From NCBI GenBank assembly GCA_036936605.1, contig JAUPFV010000004.1:143450973-143514972 (forward strand): 64,000 nucleotides of DNA, written 5' to 3'. The notes beneath the pieces are model-generated. The model was not told where the DNA came from and ran no database searches. It saw only the letters and a program-made list of their open reading frames with translations. Within the stretch, counting starts at the first letter, position 1. The number at the start of each line of letters is the position of its first letter. This DNA is from Limnanthes douglasii subsp. nivea (lineage: Eukaryota; Streptophyta; Magnoliopsida; Brassicales; Limnanthaceae). This document shows positions 1 to 9,560 of this stretch, piece by piece. A program made the translations under genes and the position numbers.

Positions 1-700
1 TCTAGATAACGCCATGTTTTTTTGGGCCCTATCTATAACACTTAAAAGTAAGGTCATGGACTGGTTTAGCGGTTTACCTAAAGGCTCTATCCATGATTTT
101 GTAGAATTATGAAGCACATTTAGAAACATATTTATTTGTAACAATGAGTCTCGGTGTGAGAGCGACTCTATAATGTATATATACTAGAGAAGAGGGGAGA
201 CCTTGAAGAGTTAAAGAGATGTCTCGATAGGAAGGGCGAACTGTACGCCGATCTAGTACGTTTTCCCTTTACAAAGATAAGAGACCTCCTCGCTCGAGTT
301 GACCAATGTATCAAAGTGGATGAATACAAAAGGTTGTGACTCCCCCGATCGAGTTACAACCAATTCGAAATGGGGAGCGTATGACCGAAGGAGAATGAAA
401 GAGGCATCCCGACGCGAGGAGCCACGAGATGCAAACAATCGGCTCCCGCCCTATGAAAATCAAACGCGACATTTTACTCCACTAACTGATACTATCTCCT
501 TCATCTACGATAAAACTAAGGATATGATCGATATCTTCACCCCGTACTATAAGCACGTCTTGCTATAGTTGTCGAGTATGCATTTTTGTGCTTACCACAA
601 TGACCATGGCCATCCAACAGATGAATGTTGGTAGTTAAAGGTAGAGATCCAGAGACTAATCGACAGTGGGGAGCTCATCCAAATTGTTAAAAAATAAGAG
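1..700 (+). pseudogene. gag: E1 gag fragment (Ty3/gypsy, Tat lineage)
   Basis: Gag is the structural protein that packages element RNA. The window opens inside the Retrotrans_gag domain: the frame from base 2 reads through WALSITLKSKVMDWFSGLP, matching the block with W followed by LP-GSI seen in the other Tat copies here. A stop follows near base 110 and several frame changes occur by 560. Around 580-700 the C-terminal motif FCAYHNDHGHPTDEC survives, equivalent to CRYHDDIGHDTNDC in E4, followed by an LK--I--LI--GEL helix. The 5' LTR and gag start lie outside the window. Family placement rests on the aRNH and aORF further along. A decayed copy, not a working gene. Confidence 0.8.
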
Positions 701-879
701 CATCATCACCAAAGTGACAAAAAAGTAGAGCCCCGCTCAAAAAATGAGGAGACCCGTTGGGAGGATAAATGGATTGAAAAAGGAAAGCATAAATGGTTCT
801 TTACCATTTTTGGAGGGGGATCTCTGGGAGGTGAATATCAAAAATCCAGAAAAAGAATAAAGGCCAACCAAGAGGTAAA

Positions 880-1413
880 GCAATCGAGGCCTATTCCTAC
901 CATAATTACCGAGAACAAGTAGCTGACCTCATATTCAACGATGATGATTTGTGAGGGATCCTTATCCCTTATGAGGATGCTCTAACTACTAACCTAGACA
1001 TTGGAGGAGGTATGGTGACCAGGGTTTTAGGAGATGTGGGTAGTTCAGTCAACATCATTATTAAAGAAAGTTATGATAAGATGATAGAGGTTGCATCGTA
1101 TAAACCTACCCAATGAAATTTGATGGGATATGAAGGCAAAACATCACAGTGTGTGGGTGAGGTCGAGCTTATGGTTAGAGTTGGACACATAGGCATAAAA
1201 AGGGAGGTAAAGATGTTGTTTATGATTTCTGATGCCCCAAACTCATACCACGCCGATATTGGACAATCATGGTTGCATTAGATTGAGGAAAGACCTTACA
1301 CCGTCCACCAATGTATCAAGTACCCAATGGGAAATTTGGTGGGCATAAGTGGAAGCCAATGTATAGCTAGAACATGTTACTCAGTGGCGGTCAACCCCAC
1401 CAAGCCGATGTGA
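880..1413 (+). pseudogene. E1 aspartic protease region
   Basis: Retroelement aspartic protease (PR) matures the Gag and Pol polyproteins. The frame reads LIFNDDDL just before a stop at about 952, then resumes with LDIGGGMVT and the active-site loop near 1026-1055, read as GDVGSSVNII. The aspartate is kept but the usual Thr/Ser after it is Val. The downstream segment with a degraded RSWL-MHA-like block and the conserved CY pair (about 1375) can be followed to tandem stops at 1411-1416. Another in-frame stop lies near 1279. Inferred to be inactive. Confidence 0.75.
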
Positions 1414-1422
1414 TAGCAATTA
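1414..1422 (+). promoter_or_regulatory. Candidate leaky stop at E1 PR/RT boundary (TAG CAA TTA)
   Basis: The protease frame meets TGA (1411-1413) and then TAG CAA TTA, and stays open in the same frame for about 50 codons before the next stop. TAG-CAA-TTA is exactly the tobamovirus-type readthrough context (UAG-CARYYA). The extra TGA just upstream is taken to be decay. Comparable hexamers lie at the same protein position in E5 (37863-37871), E4 (49327-49335) and, with the stop changed to Tyr, E6 (58059-58067). Readthrough itself is inference. Confidence 0.55.
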
Positions 1423-2830
1423 GGTACCGACAGAGAACATGTAGGACTTAACTATATACTCCCCTTTCCTAACCCAATGGATGATCATAAGGACATTGAA
1501 CTAGTGGAGGAAACTCTCGAGGATATTATTAATGAGATGGCGGCTGAGGGCCACGTGTTACGCATAGGTAAAAATTAAGATTCAGTTTTTCGAAACTCTT
1601 TAGTTAATTTATTACAACAAAATTTGGATAGTTTTGCATAGGTTGCAAGTGATGTGTCAGGGTTGACCCCTCAGTAATTTTTACGAGTTAAAAATACACC
1701 AATATGCCAAAATTGTTAGGCAGAAACGCAACTTATTTTTCAATAGAAAAACATGAGGCCATTAGCAATGAGGTCGATAGGTTATTTGGGCTTGGGAACA
1801 TACGCCACACCAAATATCCCATATGGATATCTAACCTTGTGTTTCTCAAGATGAAAAGGGGATAGTGGCACATGTGCGTGGAGTTCACTTACCTGAATCA
1901 ACCATGCATGAAAGATGTCCTCCAATTACCTCGTATTGACCAGTTTATGGATTTAGCCTTGGGAAGTTAGTATATATCATTCATGGACACCTATTCGGGC
2001 TACAATCAAATCCGTTTTCACCCAAAGAATAGTGAGCACACGATATTTCAAACAGAGTAAGGGTTATACTACTATACCGTTATTCCCGTTAGCTTAAAGA
2101 ACGTTAGCTCTACTTACCAACAAATGATTAATCATATCTTCAAAGATCAATTGGGGAACCAGAGGAAGGCTTACATACACAATATGATCGTTAAAGCCAA
2201 CATATTTGAGCAATAGTTGGAGGGGTTGAAGAGCGTTTCCACCGTCCTGCGAACATATAATCTCAAGCTAAATCTGCTCAAGTATTCTTTCTAGGTTCGT
2301 ACTGGAAGTTCTTGGGATACCTCGTTAGCAAACGGGGGATTGAAGAAAATTTCATACAATTAAGGACAATCATCTAAATAGAGCTAAAGAACGTCCAATG
2401 TTTAACCAGGCATTTTGCATTGTTGTCTCGTTTCATCTCACAAACATCAGATAAGAGTCATCTTTTTTTCAAAGTGCTTTGGGGGCAAAACATTCGATTG
2501 GAACGACGAGTATGATGCAACCTTCATCCTACTAAAAACTTATATCACGTCACCAAAGATTCTCTATACACCTACAACGGGTGAGCATGTATACCTTAAT
2601 CTATCTATTTCTTTATATACAATTAGTGTTGTACTTGTCCAAGAGACCGAGTGCATACAACGACCCGTCTACTATACAAGCAAGACCCTGGTAGACGCTG
2701 AGACTCGCTAACTTAACCTAGAGAAGCTTGTCTTGGGGCTTGTGGTGGTTGCCTGCAAAATGCACCTTTATTTTTAGGTCCACACGATCATAGTGTGAAC
2801 TTATTTTCCTTTACAGAATGTATTGCAGAA
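1423..2830 (+). pseudogene. pol: E1 reverse transcriptase and RNase H region
   Basis: Reverse transcriptase copies element RNA into DNA. After a linker with VASDVSG (near 1645), RT motifs follow in order: WHMCVEFTYLNQ near 1865, FMDTYSGYNQIRF near 1982, LKNVSSTYQQM near 2095, then YIHNMIV near 2175 where the family has YIDD, so both catalytic aspartates of that motif are lost. The degenerate first RNase H follows (2415-2800), with PVYYTSKTLVDAETR visible. Stops and frame changes are frequent. Decayed pol. Confidence 0.85.
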
Positions 2831-2834
2831 GCCA

Positions 2835-3190
2835 AATGTTTCCAGCTATCTTACCAAGTAGAATATCGAGCTATGGAGCCCCGAGTACATCCGGTGGGGG
2901 AGCTTCCATAGTTATGAAGCTTCCCAGACGGGATGAAATACGACAAGCCGTCCACTTTGGCTTTCCTGTCACCAATAACGCATCAAAGTACAAATCGGTC
3001 ATCAGAGGAATGAGGTTAGCCCATATATATTGGGCTAAGGTGCTCCGTATTAGGTATGACTCACAGTTAGTTATCAACCAAGCTAAGGGTACATATGATG
3101 CAAGAAAGAGGGAATCCGCAACTATCTCATAATATTAAAGGAATACGAGTTTAAGTTTTAGATAGTTAATTACGAGCAGGTGCCTCGCCT
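2835..3190 (+). pseudogene. E1 additional RNase H (aRNH)
   Basis: The archaeal-type RNase H (RVT_3 family) that marks the Tat lineage between RH and integrase. Visible are GGGASIVM, AVHFGFPVTNNASKYKSVI and the strand YDSQLVINQAKG with its catalytic Asp. The Asn-Asn-Glu-Ala-Glu-Tyr block of the family reads NNASKY here, so the catalytic Glu is altered. Stops near 3130 and 3160 interrupt the frame, and EQVPRLDKSAVDVLA (about 3175-3215) is the end of the domain. Confidence 0.75.
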
Positions 3191-3439
3191 CGATAAGTCT
3201 GCAGTCGATGTCTTGGCTAATACTTCCGCCTCAGGGGATCATCCATTAGTGATACCACATGATCACCCAGCCACTGTGACATGTAACTCCCAGAATAACA
3301 TCTACTTAATTGACACTTTTACTGACTGGCGGCAGTCTTATATTATCTATCTCAACGAGTGCACACTCCCCTCGGACAAAGTAGCAGTCAGGGTATTGCA
3401 ACTACGTGCTGCTAAATACTGCGTCTTGGTTAATGTTCT

Positions 3440-4560
3440 TTATTAAAAAAGTGCAACCCGAGCACTCCTACGTTGCTTAAGTCAAGAAAAAGCTACCACG
3501 TTTCTCCATGATTTACATTCTGGCGATACATGAGCACATTACGGTCAGTGTAGCCTAATCTCCCGGTCTCTTCTTGATGGGTATTACTGACCTGACTTGG
3601 CATCAGACGTGGAACATCTCGTCCAACAATTCAATTCCTTCCAAGAATTATCCAATATAGATCATCTTCCAAGTGAACCGATGGTTTCAAATCGGATCCC
3701 ATGTCCTTTTGATAAGTGGGGCATCGACTTGGTTGGACCCCTACTGATAGTTACACGCAAGCGCTAATTCTTAGTGGTAGTTGTTGATTAATTTACTAAG
3801 TGGGTCGAGGTCAAAGCTTTATCATGTACTAGGGCTCATGATATTTTTAATTTCATGGATCGCCAGATACTTGTGTGGTTTGGTATCCCTCGTGTATTAA
3901 GGACAGACAACGGCGCCCAATTTCAAAATTCAGTAGTCGAAACATTGTGCAAACATTATGGCATCGAATAACATTTCTCTACCCCTTACTATCCTCAAGC
4001 GAATGGAAAAGTTGAATTCACCAATCAAACAATACTTAATGGAATCAAGAAGAAATTGGAAGGAGCCAAAGAGAAGTAACCTGATAAACTCTACGGGGTA
4101 TTGTGGGTTTATCGCACTACGTCGCGCACAACAACAAGGGAAACTCCCTTCACACTCGTTTATAGAATAGAGGTTGTGGTACCAGCAGAGGTCATTATAC
4201 TGAACTATGGAATCGTTAATAACTCCAAGACTTTCAACAGTATCGACCAATCTATTAGTTTTGATCTCATTAAAGAACGTCCCGACCAAGCACATATACG
4301 AGAAGAACATTAGAAGAGCCTGATGAGGAGGTGGTTTAATTGAAGAATGTGACCATGTACCCTCCAAGTAGGTGATATTGTCATGAAGAAGTTATTTCAA
4401 GGATCCGGGGATAAAGATTCTGGAAAGTTGGGCCCCAACTAGGAGGGTCCGTACATTATCATCTCCAAAGGATACCATGGGGCCTACCACCTTGATGACA
4501 AAATGGCCACACCCTCAAACATCCTTGGAATGTTAGTCACCTAAAGTTGTATCAACAAGC
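3440..4560 (+). pseudogene. E1 integrase
   Basis: Integrase joins element DNA to the genome. In order: an HHCC-like zinc region (LHDLHSGDT near 3507), WGIDLVGPL near 3718, LRTDNGAQFQN near 3898, and the PQANGKVE block near 3994 with the catalytic Glu, so the D,D,E residues are all readable. A WVYRTTSRTTTRETPFTLVY block (about 4104-4163) and the C-terminal PWNV--LKLY ending (about 4535) complete it. Stops such as that after YGIE (about 3969) make it a pseudogene. No chromodomain is seen, as expected for Tat. Confidence 0.85.
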
Positions 4561-4569
4561 TATGTAATG

Positions 4570-5100
4570 TACCAATGCACGCTTTTTCCCTTTTGATGGT
4601 GTGGAGGGATTTTTTTCTTAATAAGACATCAAACTTTTTTCTTTTAAATAAAATTTATTGCTTTCGCCACTACATGTGTTTGTTTTACGCTTCTCTCCAT
4701 CTTTATAATTACGCAAACAGATCAATGACCACGCCTACGAGCTACGTAAGGGAACATACTGTTACCATACTAGATAAGTCTAATAATACAAATTAGCCAA
4801 TTGGCCATGCCCACTGAGGCTATGTAAGGGGCTTGACTGTGCCCAATACCTTGTACCAATATTAATATGCGAATTACTCCAAGCCTATTACGTTACGCAA
4901 TAGACTGAATCGATCACTCCCGCGAATCAACCGATGGCTACTCCCTAGTTTTCTGGCTGTGCGAAGGGCTATAGTGTGCCCAATCTTGTAAGGAAATGCT
5001 AGGACAAAACAACGAATGAAATAATTACATCTACCTCCATTTAGATAAATCTCAACTGTTCACCCAAACACATATTTTACTAACAACTAGCAATTATATA
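4570..5100. repeat. E1 convergent intergenic region with degenerate short repeats
   Basis: Between the 3' end of E1 pol (+) and the aORF remnant (-). Phrases such as GCTATGTAAGGGGCTTGACT and TGTGCCCAAT recur imperfectly near 4740, 4820 and 4960-4990. This matches the position of clear tandem repeats in E4, E5 and E6, but here they are too decayed for a period to be set. No gene seen. Confidence 0.4.
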
Positions 5101-5102
5101 AG

Positions 5103-5700
5103 TCATATATAACAATTGGTAACAATATTCACACCCATTACAAAACATAAAAGTTTTTTGAATTTGAAGTTTTGCGCAATTATATGAGGGATCGTCGAGG
5201 TAGACCCTAGCTCCATTCCACCACGGGAAGTGTTAGTATAAGCTGATACATTTGTCACCATAACAGTCGATGCATCAACATCTACTATAAGAGCATCTAC
5301 TTCTAGCCCTTGGAGATGTGCATCTACGTTCTCCAAGTTCGACTTTTCTTTTTGGAGTACGAACTTCTGATAAAATCCTAATAACATCCCAAAATTCAGC
5401 GCCAATAACTCCTCCACCATCTTTTGTTGGTCTATTTGTAACATCCTCGTTGTTACGTCCATGACTTGCTTTTCTCGTTCTTCCAAGTCTCGATCAGTCT
5501 TTTCCAACAACTCCGCTCGTTGTTGATCTTGTTAGCTTGATCATATACTCTTTTTGTTATGGCCACGTTTTGTGATAGCAAACCAACAATTTGGGACATC
5601 AGCAAATCATTCTTCTTCACCAAGTTATTATACTGCAAAGATAACAAAGCAGTCCTACTGACTAATTCTATACACATTTTACGGCACGAGGCTCGTTCAG
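5103..5700 (-). pseudogene. E1 antisense ORF remnant (coiled coil)
   Basis: Two overlapping minus-strand frames, 5453-5677 and 5103-5510, read as one coiled-coil region with a frame change near 5480-5510: Leu/Lys/Glu-rich segments such as LEEREKQVMDVTTRMLQI and QKEKSNLENVDAHLQGLE. The position just downstream of pol in opposite orientation matches the aORFs of E4, E5 and E6. The Transposase_28-like domain expected upstream is not found in 5700-6300, so the N-terminal half is lost. Assigned by position and composition; no close sequence match is claimed. Confidence 0.55.
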
Positions 5701-6400
5701 CAACCGAAAAAAATTCATTACATAGAGAATATAAATACGATTACTACTATATAAAACAAAAGTTTTCTTTTCGAATGAATAAACTTACTATTTTGACAAA
5801 TATCTATTATATTTTCCTTTAACACACAAAACATTCACAAGAATTGGAAACAACTAAGAATGAAAACTATATTAGAAAAATAATTGAATAATGCGTAGAT
5901 TTGTGTAATATATAAAATGATTTAACCTTAAAGATAAATATAAAATCGTTTCATTAAAAAAACTATATTTATCCCTTTCAATACTATAGTTATTTATAAT
6001 CGCTAAAAACTCTTACCAAATAGATCGACTATAGAATAAAAAAAACTATACTGAAACTACTCTGCGATATCCAATATTCAACCTACCACTGCTTCAGTGT
6101 TGACTTTTATATATAAGGAAAATATATGAACATTGTGTTGTGGCATACAAATATTTTACTAGTTGAATCTAAATTTATTAATCCAGCCCATAGAATTTTA
6201 ATTAAATAATAAATTCATGTCTCAAATTTTTATTTCACAATAAAAGCTATTTAGATTCAACAAAAATATGTGTCTATTAAGCTGGAAAAAAAAAAGTCAA
6301 ATGAATTCTTTGATGAACGTTTTTAGTCAAAGATCAATTCTGTTGACTAGATACAGGTCGTTATCAGGTCTTTAAACAAGAGAAAAATCATTCGTTATCA
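5700..6400. other. AT-rich stretch without recognised gene
   Basis: Very AT-rich sequence at the worn edge of E1. A minus-strand TATA-like stretch CTTATATATAAAAG lies near 6104-6119 and could have served the E1 aORF, but the coding start that should follow is gone. I found no LTR boundary and no gene. Confidence 0.4.
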
Positions 6401-6707
6401 GTTACCCCAGAACGCAGCGCACGAGATAAGGAGAAGACGAAGCCAAACCTTAGGGTTCGGTTCGGGTCGGGTCAAATCCCGGAGGAATGATTTCGGTCTC
6501 GGCTAGCTTTAGGAGAAGAATCAGAACAATGATAATTTTATTAGTTAAGATAATAAATCTCTAACTATTTTGGTTTTCTGATCAGGAACCAAAAACACAG
6601 TATAAAGAATCTGTTAATAAATTCCATAAAAAATAAACAATCATAACATCATTAACTTCATTAACTTTAAGAAACCAGAAATTTGAACAAACACAATAAA
6701 CAAACTC

Positions 6708-6713
6708 TTTTAT
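6708..6713 (-). terminator. Polyadenylation signal AATAAA for the small host gene
   Basis: On the minus strand AATAAA lies about 35 bases past the stop codon of the 88-codon gene (6748-7014), in an A/T-rich context normal for plant 3' ends. Confidence 0.5.
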
Positions 6714-6747
6714 TTTGTCCCACAAAGACTACTCAACTCAATGATAT

Positions 6748-7014
6748 TCAGACATTATATGTCTCGCGTCTCATGTACTGATCTGGTTGACCTGGTGGAC
6801 TTGTAGGAAACACACGATTACCCTTCATTACTTCATAAGTTTTTGGACCAGAAACAGAGCCGAGTGAGATCAAAGTTTCCACCATCATTGTCTTCACTAA
6901 TTTCCTGGGTTTAGGGACCACACTTCCCTCCTTGGGTTTGAACCATGCCTCTGTATCGTTCTTCACCTTTACGCCTCCGTTCTTGGTCGCTGCAGTTTCT
7001 TCAGTGGGATTCAT
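6748..7014 (-). CDS. Small uncharacterised plant protein, 88 aa
   Basis: I do not recognise the family. The ORF looks like a real host gene: it starts at ATG, has no retroelement features, and is framed by a TATA box about 180 bases upstream, a well-formed GT-AG intron in the 5' leader and a polyA signal after the stop. The protein is hydrophilic, with an acidic/Lys-rich N-terminus, a central basic block KPRKLVKTMMVETLISLGSV and a Pro-rich tail FPTSPPGQPDQYMRRETYN. There is no signal peptide or membrane segment. It could be a small cytosolic or nuclear protein. It is the only gene in the window that I would not assign to a transposable element. Confidence 0.6.
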   Translation of the reverse strand: MNPTEETAATKNGGVKVKNDTEAWFKPKEGSVVPKPRKLVKTMMVETLISLGSVSGPKTYEVMKGNRVFPTSPPGQPDQYMRRETYNV

Positions 7015-7031
7015 CTCTCTTCGCAGCTCCT

Positions 7032-7128
7032 CTGTTTTACATCACACAGCACATTTTGTAAGAACAAAAACTGTTAAGCATAAAATAAAATATTAAAAAA
7101 AAAGAGGATGCTAAAAGAGGAAACTAAC
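7032..7128 (-). other. Probable 5'UTR intron of the 88-aa gene
   Basis: On the minus strand the leader carries a donor TTTG|GTTAGT (intron starts at 7128) and an acceptor AAAACAG|AGGAGC (intron ends at 7032), a 97-base AT-rich stretch. Splicing would leave a short leader just ahead of the ATG at 7014. Inferred from splice consensus only. Confidence 0.5.
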
Positions 7129-7190
7129 CAAATATCTCTGTATTGAATTTATGTTTATTTGAGTGAATGTTTTAGGAGGAGTTGGGCATT

Positions 7191-7200
7191 CATTTATAGG
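7191..7200 (-). promoter_or_regulatory. TATA box of the 88-aa gene (CCTATAAATG)
   Basis: A strong TATAAA match on the minus strand about 65 bases upstream of the proposed intron donor; transcription would start near 7165. Confidence 0.55.
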
Positions 7201-7291
7201 CCAGGAAACACAAACTTCGACCTCAAAGTCATACAAGGTTTCCAAATAACCCCGTGACTTATTTCTCTTTTCAAATTGACGGGGTATGTAA

Positions 7292-8024
7292 CTAGGGCTG
7301 TTATCGGTCCGGTTCGGTCCGGGTTTTGCCGGAACCGGACCGGACCGCTAAGCTTATCGGTTCGGACCGGATCGAACCGTTAAGCTTTCGGTTCTAATTT
7401 TTGGAACCGGACCGAACCGCTAAGCTTTCGGTTCGGTTCGGTCCGGTCCGGTCCTGTTCGGTCCGATTCGGTTCGGTTCCGGTTCCGGTTCGGTCCGAAT
7501 TCGGTTAGGTCCGAGTTCGGTCCGGTCCCGTTTCGGTCCGGTTTCGGCCCGGTTTCGGTCCGCTTCGGTCCACTTAAAAAAATTTAAATCCAATTAAAAT
7601 TTGATTTTTAATTTTTTATATTGAAGTAAATAATATAAAAATTAAAGTTTATAAATTAATCTTTTGATTTTGTTAAAAAATAGTAATTAATTATTAATTT
7701 TGGTACTATAATTTACAAAAGAATACATAATAATATTAATAATAAATAATCGGTTCTAACGGTTTTATTAGTCCGATTTTTTATCGGTTCTATCGGTTCG
7801 ATTCCGTATCGGTTCTATCGGTTTACCGGTTTTATCGGTTCGATTCCATATCGGTCATATCGGTTTATCGGTTTTATCGGTTCGGTTCCTAATCGGTTTT
7901 TTGTTTCGGTTCCTTATCAATTTTCGGTTTTTAAAATGGAACCGAATTGTTAAAGTTCGGTCCGGTTCTCAATCCGATCCTTATCGGTTCGATCCCGGTT
8001 CCGGAGAACCGTTGATAGCCCTAG
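7292..8024. mobile_element. Non-autonomous hAT (Ac/Ds-like) element
   Basis: The ends are inverted: CTAGGGCTGTTATCGGT on the left and, read on the minus strand, CTAGGGCTATCAACGGT on the right. Both sub-terminal regions are packed with CGGTTC/CCGGTTCGGTCC units on either strand, like the clustered transposase-binding motifs of Ac-type elements. Flanks GTATGTAA and ATATGTTT share a TATGT core and may be a decayed 8-bp target duplication. About 730 bp with no coding sequence, so it would depend on a transposase from elsewhere. It sits about 90 bases upstream of the small gene's TATA box and could influence that promoter (inference). Confidence 0.7.
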
Positions 8025-8570
8025 ATATGTTTAAAGGGGTATTCGCTTATTGTCTATTTACATTTTTCTCCTAACTAATCTAATAATATAATAATTAGTA
8101 ATTTGACTAAGGATCAAATTTTAATATTTTGAAAGATTGAAACGAAACATTGACAATTAAGAATAAATTTAGAGTATGAATCAATATGAGAGAAAAAAAA
8201 TAGTGAAAATATGACCCTAAACTCAGGAGGTGTAATTGGGTTTAAGTCTAAATTTTTAAATGTACCTTAGTGTGTTCTTTTGGACCTACGCCGCATCATA
8301 TATTTGGATTCGATGTTTCTGATGTGGTTGTTTTGTGTTTAATTGTTATATGGTTTATATGATTTAGGCTGTCTTAAGTGAATTATGAAGCCAAAATATT
8401 ATCAAAGTTATTTTTGTTTGTGAATTGAAGAATGTAAAATTTTGACACCTTCATGTGTAATACTATTCTGAGCATCACTCACCTAAAAAGAAGCTTAATG
8501 TTTGAGATATTTAATTATAAACATGAGACTTGTCAATTGTGAATATGCCATTAAGTGTTTAATCCAAAAT
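8025..8570. other. AT-rich spacer, no gene seen
   Basis: No coding frame, repeat boundary or known motif beyond the hAT flank. Confidence 0.4.
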
Positions 8571-8579
8571 AAAAATAAA

Positions 8580-8580
<1 letters not shown>

Positions 8581-8637
<57 letters not shown>
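8581..8637. repeat. (AAT)n microsatellite
   Basis: About 19 uninterrupted AAT units preceded by a short AAAAT run. An open frame across it merely encodes poly-Asn and is not a gene. Confidence 0.95.
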
Positions 8638-9360
8638 GCCCAAATAAGAGTTTTTCTAAATCAAGTCAATTAAAGTTGGAACAATAATGATATTTTTTCA
8701 AACTTCTAAAAATGCATGTCAATATGTTTGTCCAAAGACATCTTTTTAGAGATGTACAATTATGTTTTATATGTCTCATCCATGTTTAAACACTTATTAT
8801 AATTGTATGTCAATAAACATATTGTTTATGTGTTGTTTATTATGTGTAAAATATCGTCAATACCTTAAACCCATTAGAAAATAGATTTTCCAAGTTATAT
8901 AAGTGAGTTTTTCCTAATCAATAGATGACATTGAATTGTATTTGAACTATTGAGATCATGACCTGGCATTAAGGACTAAAAATACCACGTCATTCACTAA
9001 ATATAGTTCTCACCAGGAGAATAAATGTTTTGAGGTGTGGATGATGTGGTTGGATTTTGTTCGGGATAACGTAGTAGATTCTTAACAAAGATTGCTAGTG
9101 TTTTAGGCTAGTTCATGTGTAGAAATGATAGTTTTTATGTAGAAAATACAATATGTGAGATATCAAGCTAAATGAAAAAGATTAACAATTTAGACACAGA
9201 TGCACATGTACAAATAATATTATCCAGATGCACAATCATGCAAGCATTGTGAACGCCTCGTGTTGAGTTTTATTTATAGATTATGTATCATAAGTAACAG
9301 TCACACTAAAATATATTTATTATATAAGTAAGTGTCCATAATGTCACATGTTGACTGAAG
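8638..9360. other. AT-rich spacer, no gene seen
   Basis: Low-complexity AT-rich sequence without a coding frame that I can support. Confidence 0.4.
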
Positions 9361-9560
9361 ATTATAGTTTATTGTTGCCAAATCTTGTTCTCGAGCCCCA
9401 TATAATTCGAGACTCGACCAGAGTACATATAGTGGTGCTTGTTTGAGCTCTTTTATAATAATAGGGCTCAGCCATATTACATGTCAAGCTCAACATATGC
9501 TTGGGTTCAGGCATGATACAAATCTAACCTGTATCAGTAGCCCTTCAGTCCTTACGAAAT
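9360..9560 (-). repeat. Possible LTR end plus polypurine tract of a lost minus-strand element
   Basis: The phrase TATCAGTAGCCCTTCAG near 9533-9549 resembles the E4 3' LTR/PPT junction TATCAGTAGCCCCCCTAG (42551-42568). On the minus strand it reads as a purine-rich tract followed by TGATA, the expected order for PPT then LTR start. A minus-strand TTATAAAAG lies near 9450. No matching second LTR was found, so this is tentative. Confidence 0.3.

Noticed and set aside
3930..4367. 145-codon minus-strand frame over E1 integrase
   Set aside because: Shadow of the integrase Glu block read on the plus strand; no family motif on the minus strand.
8502..8687. Open frame with a run of about 19 Asn
   Set aside because: It is the (AAT)n microsatellite read in one frame; no start context or conserved flank.
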